From NCBI GenBank assembly GCA_946803715.1, contig CAMPET010000062.1, positions 277,681-324,472 of the forward strand: DNA of 46,792 bases, in the 5' to 3' direction. Numbering within the stretch: position 1 is the stretch's first letter; the number at the start of each line of letters is the position of its first letter. The DNA comes from Beroe ovata. Taxonomy: Eukaryota > Ctenophora > Nuda > Beroida > Beroidae. The notes beneath the pieces are model-generated. The model was not told the origin of the DNA, did not search any database, and was given only the letters and a program-made list of their open reading frames with translations. This document shows positions 46,361-46,792 of the stretch, in pieces. The translations under genes were made by a program, and so were the position numbers.

Positions 46361-46792
46361 CTGCCACAATTTGCAGTGCTCAGTAATTCTATTGCATACC
46401 AGTAATTGGAACTCTAGTCTCAATCTAGAAGGATTGAAATTCTGTGTCGAGATGAATAAAATAAGTACCGAGCATGTTCTGTCAACATAATTACACCTTG
46501 TTTGACACGACTGGGTTGTTACCTTGTAACACAGACAGTTTTTCTCGATACAGTGTATAAGAGAAGGGAGGTTTTGATATTTTGTGTTATGAAGCGTGGT
46601 GTGACAGCAGTGCAACATAGAATGATATGATGATTCATGATATGAAGTTATCTTGAATCTATTCATTTGTTCCCAAATAATACCTCTCTGACTATGATAA
46701 ATGTGGGGGGGGGGCATTTCTGAACCAATCACAAGCCCGTTCTGTGTAGCTCTGTATAGCTCAGAGAGTCGTGTGAAGACTGAGAATGTGTA

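Noticed and set aside
46361-46732. Upstream extension of the frame of exon 46226-46360
   Set aside because: The extension has no heptad pattern and a clear splice acceptor separates it from the exon, so it is intron.

Overview
The window reads as nuclear DNA of an invertebrate animal, probably a very heterozygous marine species. The genes are split by many short GT-AG introns, mostly 100-1000 bp. One gene is a Rab effector of a type known from animals, and the intergenic DNA is rich in CA/TG microsatellites. Single N bases mark assembly joins. At three of them (3330, 29458 and 35721) the flanking sequence is repeated with scattered small differences, which looks like two alleles laid end to end. 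I cannot name the species.

Layout: all intact genes lie on the minus strand. Positions 2508-4329 hold a six-exon NIFK-like nucleolar RRM protein. Positions 4596-6083 hold tRNA pseudouridine synthase PUS3. A decayed CAP/SCP secreted-protein pseudogene on the plus strand (6704-7263) follows. Positions 7701-8219 hold the catalytic part of mitochondrial inner membrane protease subunit 2 (IMMP2L-like), whose last exon I could not find. Positions 8220-9725 have no gene but carry diverged copies of a CG-rich repeat. Positions 9726-15172 hold a nine-exon Rab effector with a Rab-binding helix and FYVE-like zinc finger (rabphilin/Noc2 type) and no C2 domain. Positions 15173-19804 are intergenic. From 19805 past the right edge runs one very large coiled-coil gene; I reconstructed 37 distinct exons in consistent phase, about 1,560 residues, ending at a stop at 19805. 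Its N-terminus lies outside the window.

The big gene carries two kinds of duplication. Two blocks (27469-31509 and 33220-38176) repeat sets of exons on either side of an N; exon phases show the duplicated order could not be translated, so I treat them as allelic duplicates. Two introns carry arrays of a separate 545-bp repeat (25073-27183 and 41276-42367), which look like real biology. Their plus-strand reading frame stays open between the two diverged arrays.

The genes have unrelated housekeeping, trafficking and structural roles and do not form a pathway. I found no convincing new multi-gene system. The points most worth checking are the 545-bp intronic repeat family with its open frame, a cluster of GC-rich hairpins at 31566-31663, a strong excess of the palindrome TGACGTCA, a hidden in-frame intron in PUS3, and the allelic-duplication artefacts that would corrupt automatic gene models.
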